Source: Acidimicrobiaceae bacterium (lineage in GTDB: Bacteria; Actinomycetota; Acidimicrobiia; Acidimicrobiales; Palsa-688). From it: DNA of 7,262 nt. Below, piece after piece: positions 7,047 through 7,262 of this stretch (positions within the stretch are counted from its first letter, which is position 1; every line of letters starts with the position of its first letter). The stretch covers positions 5,057 through 12,318 of the forward strand of contig PMHU01000155.1 in NCBI GenBank assembly GCA_003156795.1. The letters run 5' to 3'. Position numbers and translations under genes: made by a program. Below the pieces are notes generated by a model. It did no database searches, was not told the DNA's origin, and worked only from the letters and a program-made list of their open reading frames with translations.

Positions 7047-7262
7047 CTATTGGTCGCCGGGCGGTGTGGCGTAGTCCCAGAGGAGGCGAGACTCCTCGTC
7101 GGCACCGAGGAGCAGGTTCGACGGGATCTTCTTGTGGATGTGGCCGATGAGGCCCCGGTAGACGCCGTATCCGACCAATTGCTGCAACCTCGGGGGGAAC
7201 CGCTTGACGGTGTCGACGCTCAGTCCCAGTTGCTGGTTCTCCTGCTGGCGGATGTAGCCGGC
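7047..7262 (-). CDS. Unrecognised protein, C-terminal 71 residues
   Basis: A minus-strand frame enters from the right edge and stays open for 71 codons to a TAG at 7049-7047; its start is outside the window. The visible C-terminus begins AGYIRQQENQQLGLSVDTVK, continues through RFPPRLQQLVGYGVYRGLIG and HIHKKIPSNLLLG, and ends WDYATPPGDQ. It looks like real protein: balanced composition, amphipathic helical stretches rich in Q, L and R, and a short acidic-aromatic tail. It also ends cleanly before hairpins and converges with tRNA-Cys. I do not recognise a family, see no catalytic motif and see no membrane segment. Coding status is likely; function is unknown. Confidence 0.65.
   Translation of the reverse strand, partial: AGYIRQQENQQLGLSVDTVKRFPPRLQQLVGYGVYRGLIGHIHKKIPSNLLLGADEESRLLWDYATPPGDQ

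Overview
The window is high-GC DNA from what is most likely an actinobacterium. The strongest pointer is a BldD-type regulator. TTG/GTG starts, a probable leaderless transcript and an actinobacterial-style metallo-hydrolase fit this. A member of the Acidimicrobiia is possible, but that is only an impression. Almost everything here is chromosomal housekeeping. I see no transposase, integrase, CRISPR array, phage gene or defence system, and I found no undescribed multi-gene system.

Left part (1-922): the first codons of a probable pirin-family gene run leftward off the window. A metallo-beta-lactamase-fold hydrolase (glyoxalase II / persulfide-dioxygenase relatives) is read rightward from a shared 102-bp divergent promoter region. 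It converges on the next gene, with a GGGCCC hairpin between the two stop codons.

Central minus-strand block (923-4951): read right to left, a Ca2+/H+ antiporter-type exchanger (CaCA/CAX fold), the glycogen debranching enzyme GlgX/TreX, and a BldD-like regulator that keeps the c-di-GMP signature RGD-X8-R-x-x-D. The exchanger and glgX are only 25 bp apart and are bridged by a nine-codon mini-ORF. The regulator follows glgX after 81 bp and has its own strong Shine-Dalgarno. The three could be co-transcribed, but no functional link is established.

Right part (4776-7262): thiC, the radical-SAM enzyme that makes the thiamine pyrimidine (HMP-P), sits behind a clear TPP riboswitch whose 3' end runs into the thiC ribosome binding site. 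Three tandem 17-bp repeats beginning at the thiC stop codon can form two mutually exclusive 8-bp hairpins. A tRNA-Cys(GCA) gene diverges from thiC, is followed by a hairpin terminator candidate, and converges on the 3' end of an unrecognised minus-strand gene that enters from the right edge.

The points most worth a second look are the alternating hairpin repeats after thiC, the conserved c-di-GMP motif in the BldD-like protein, the riboswitch and ribosome-binding-site layout, and the probable leaderless start of the hydrolase.
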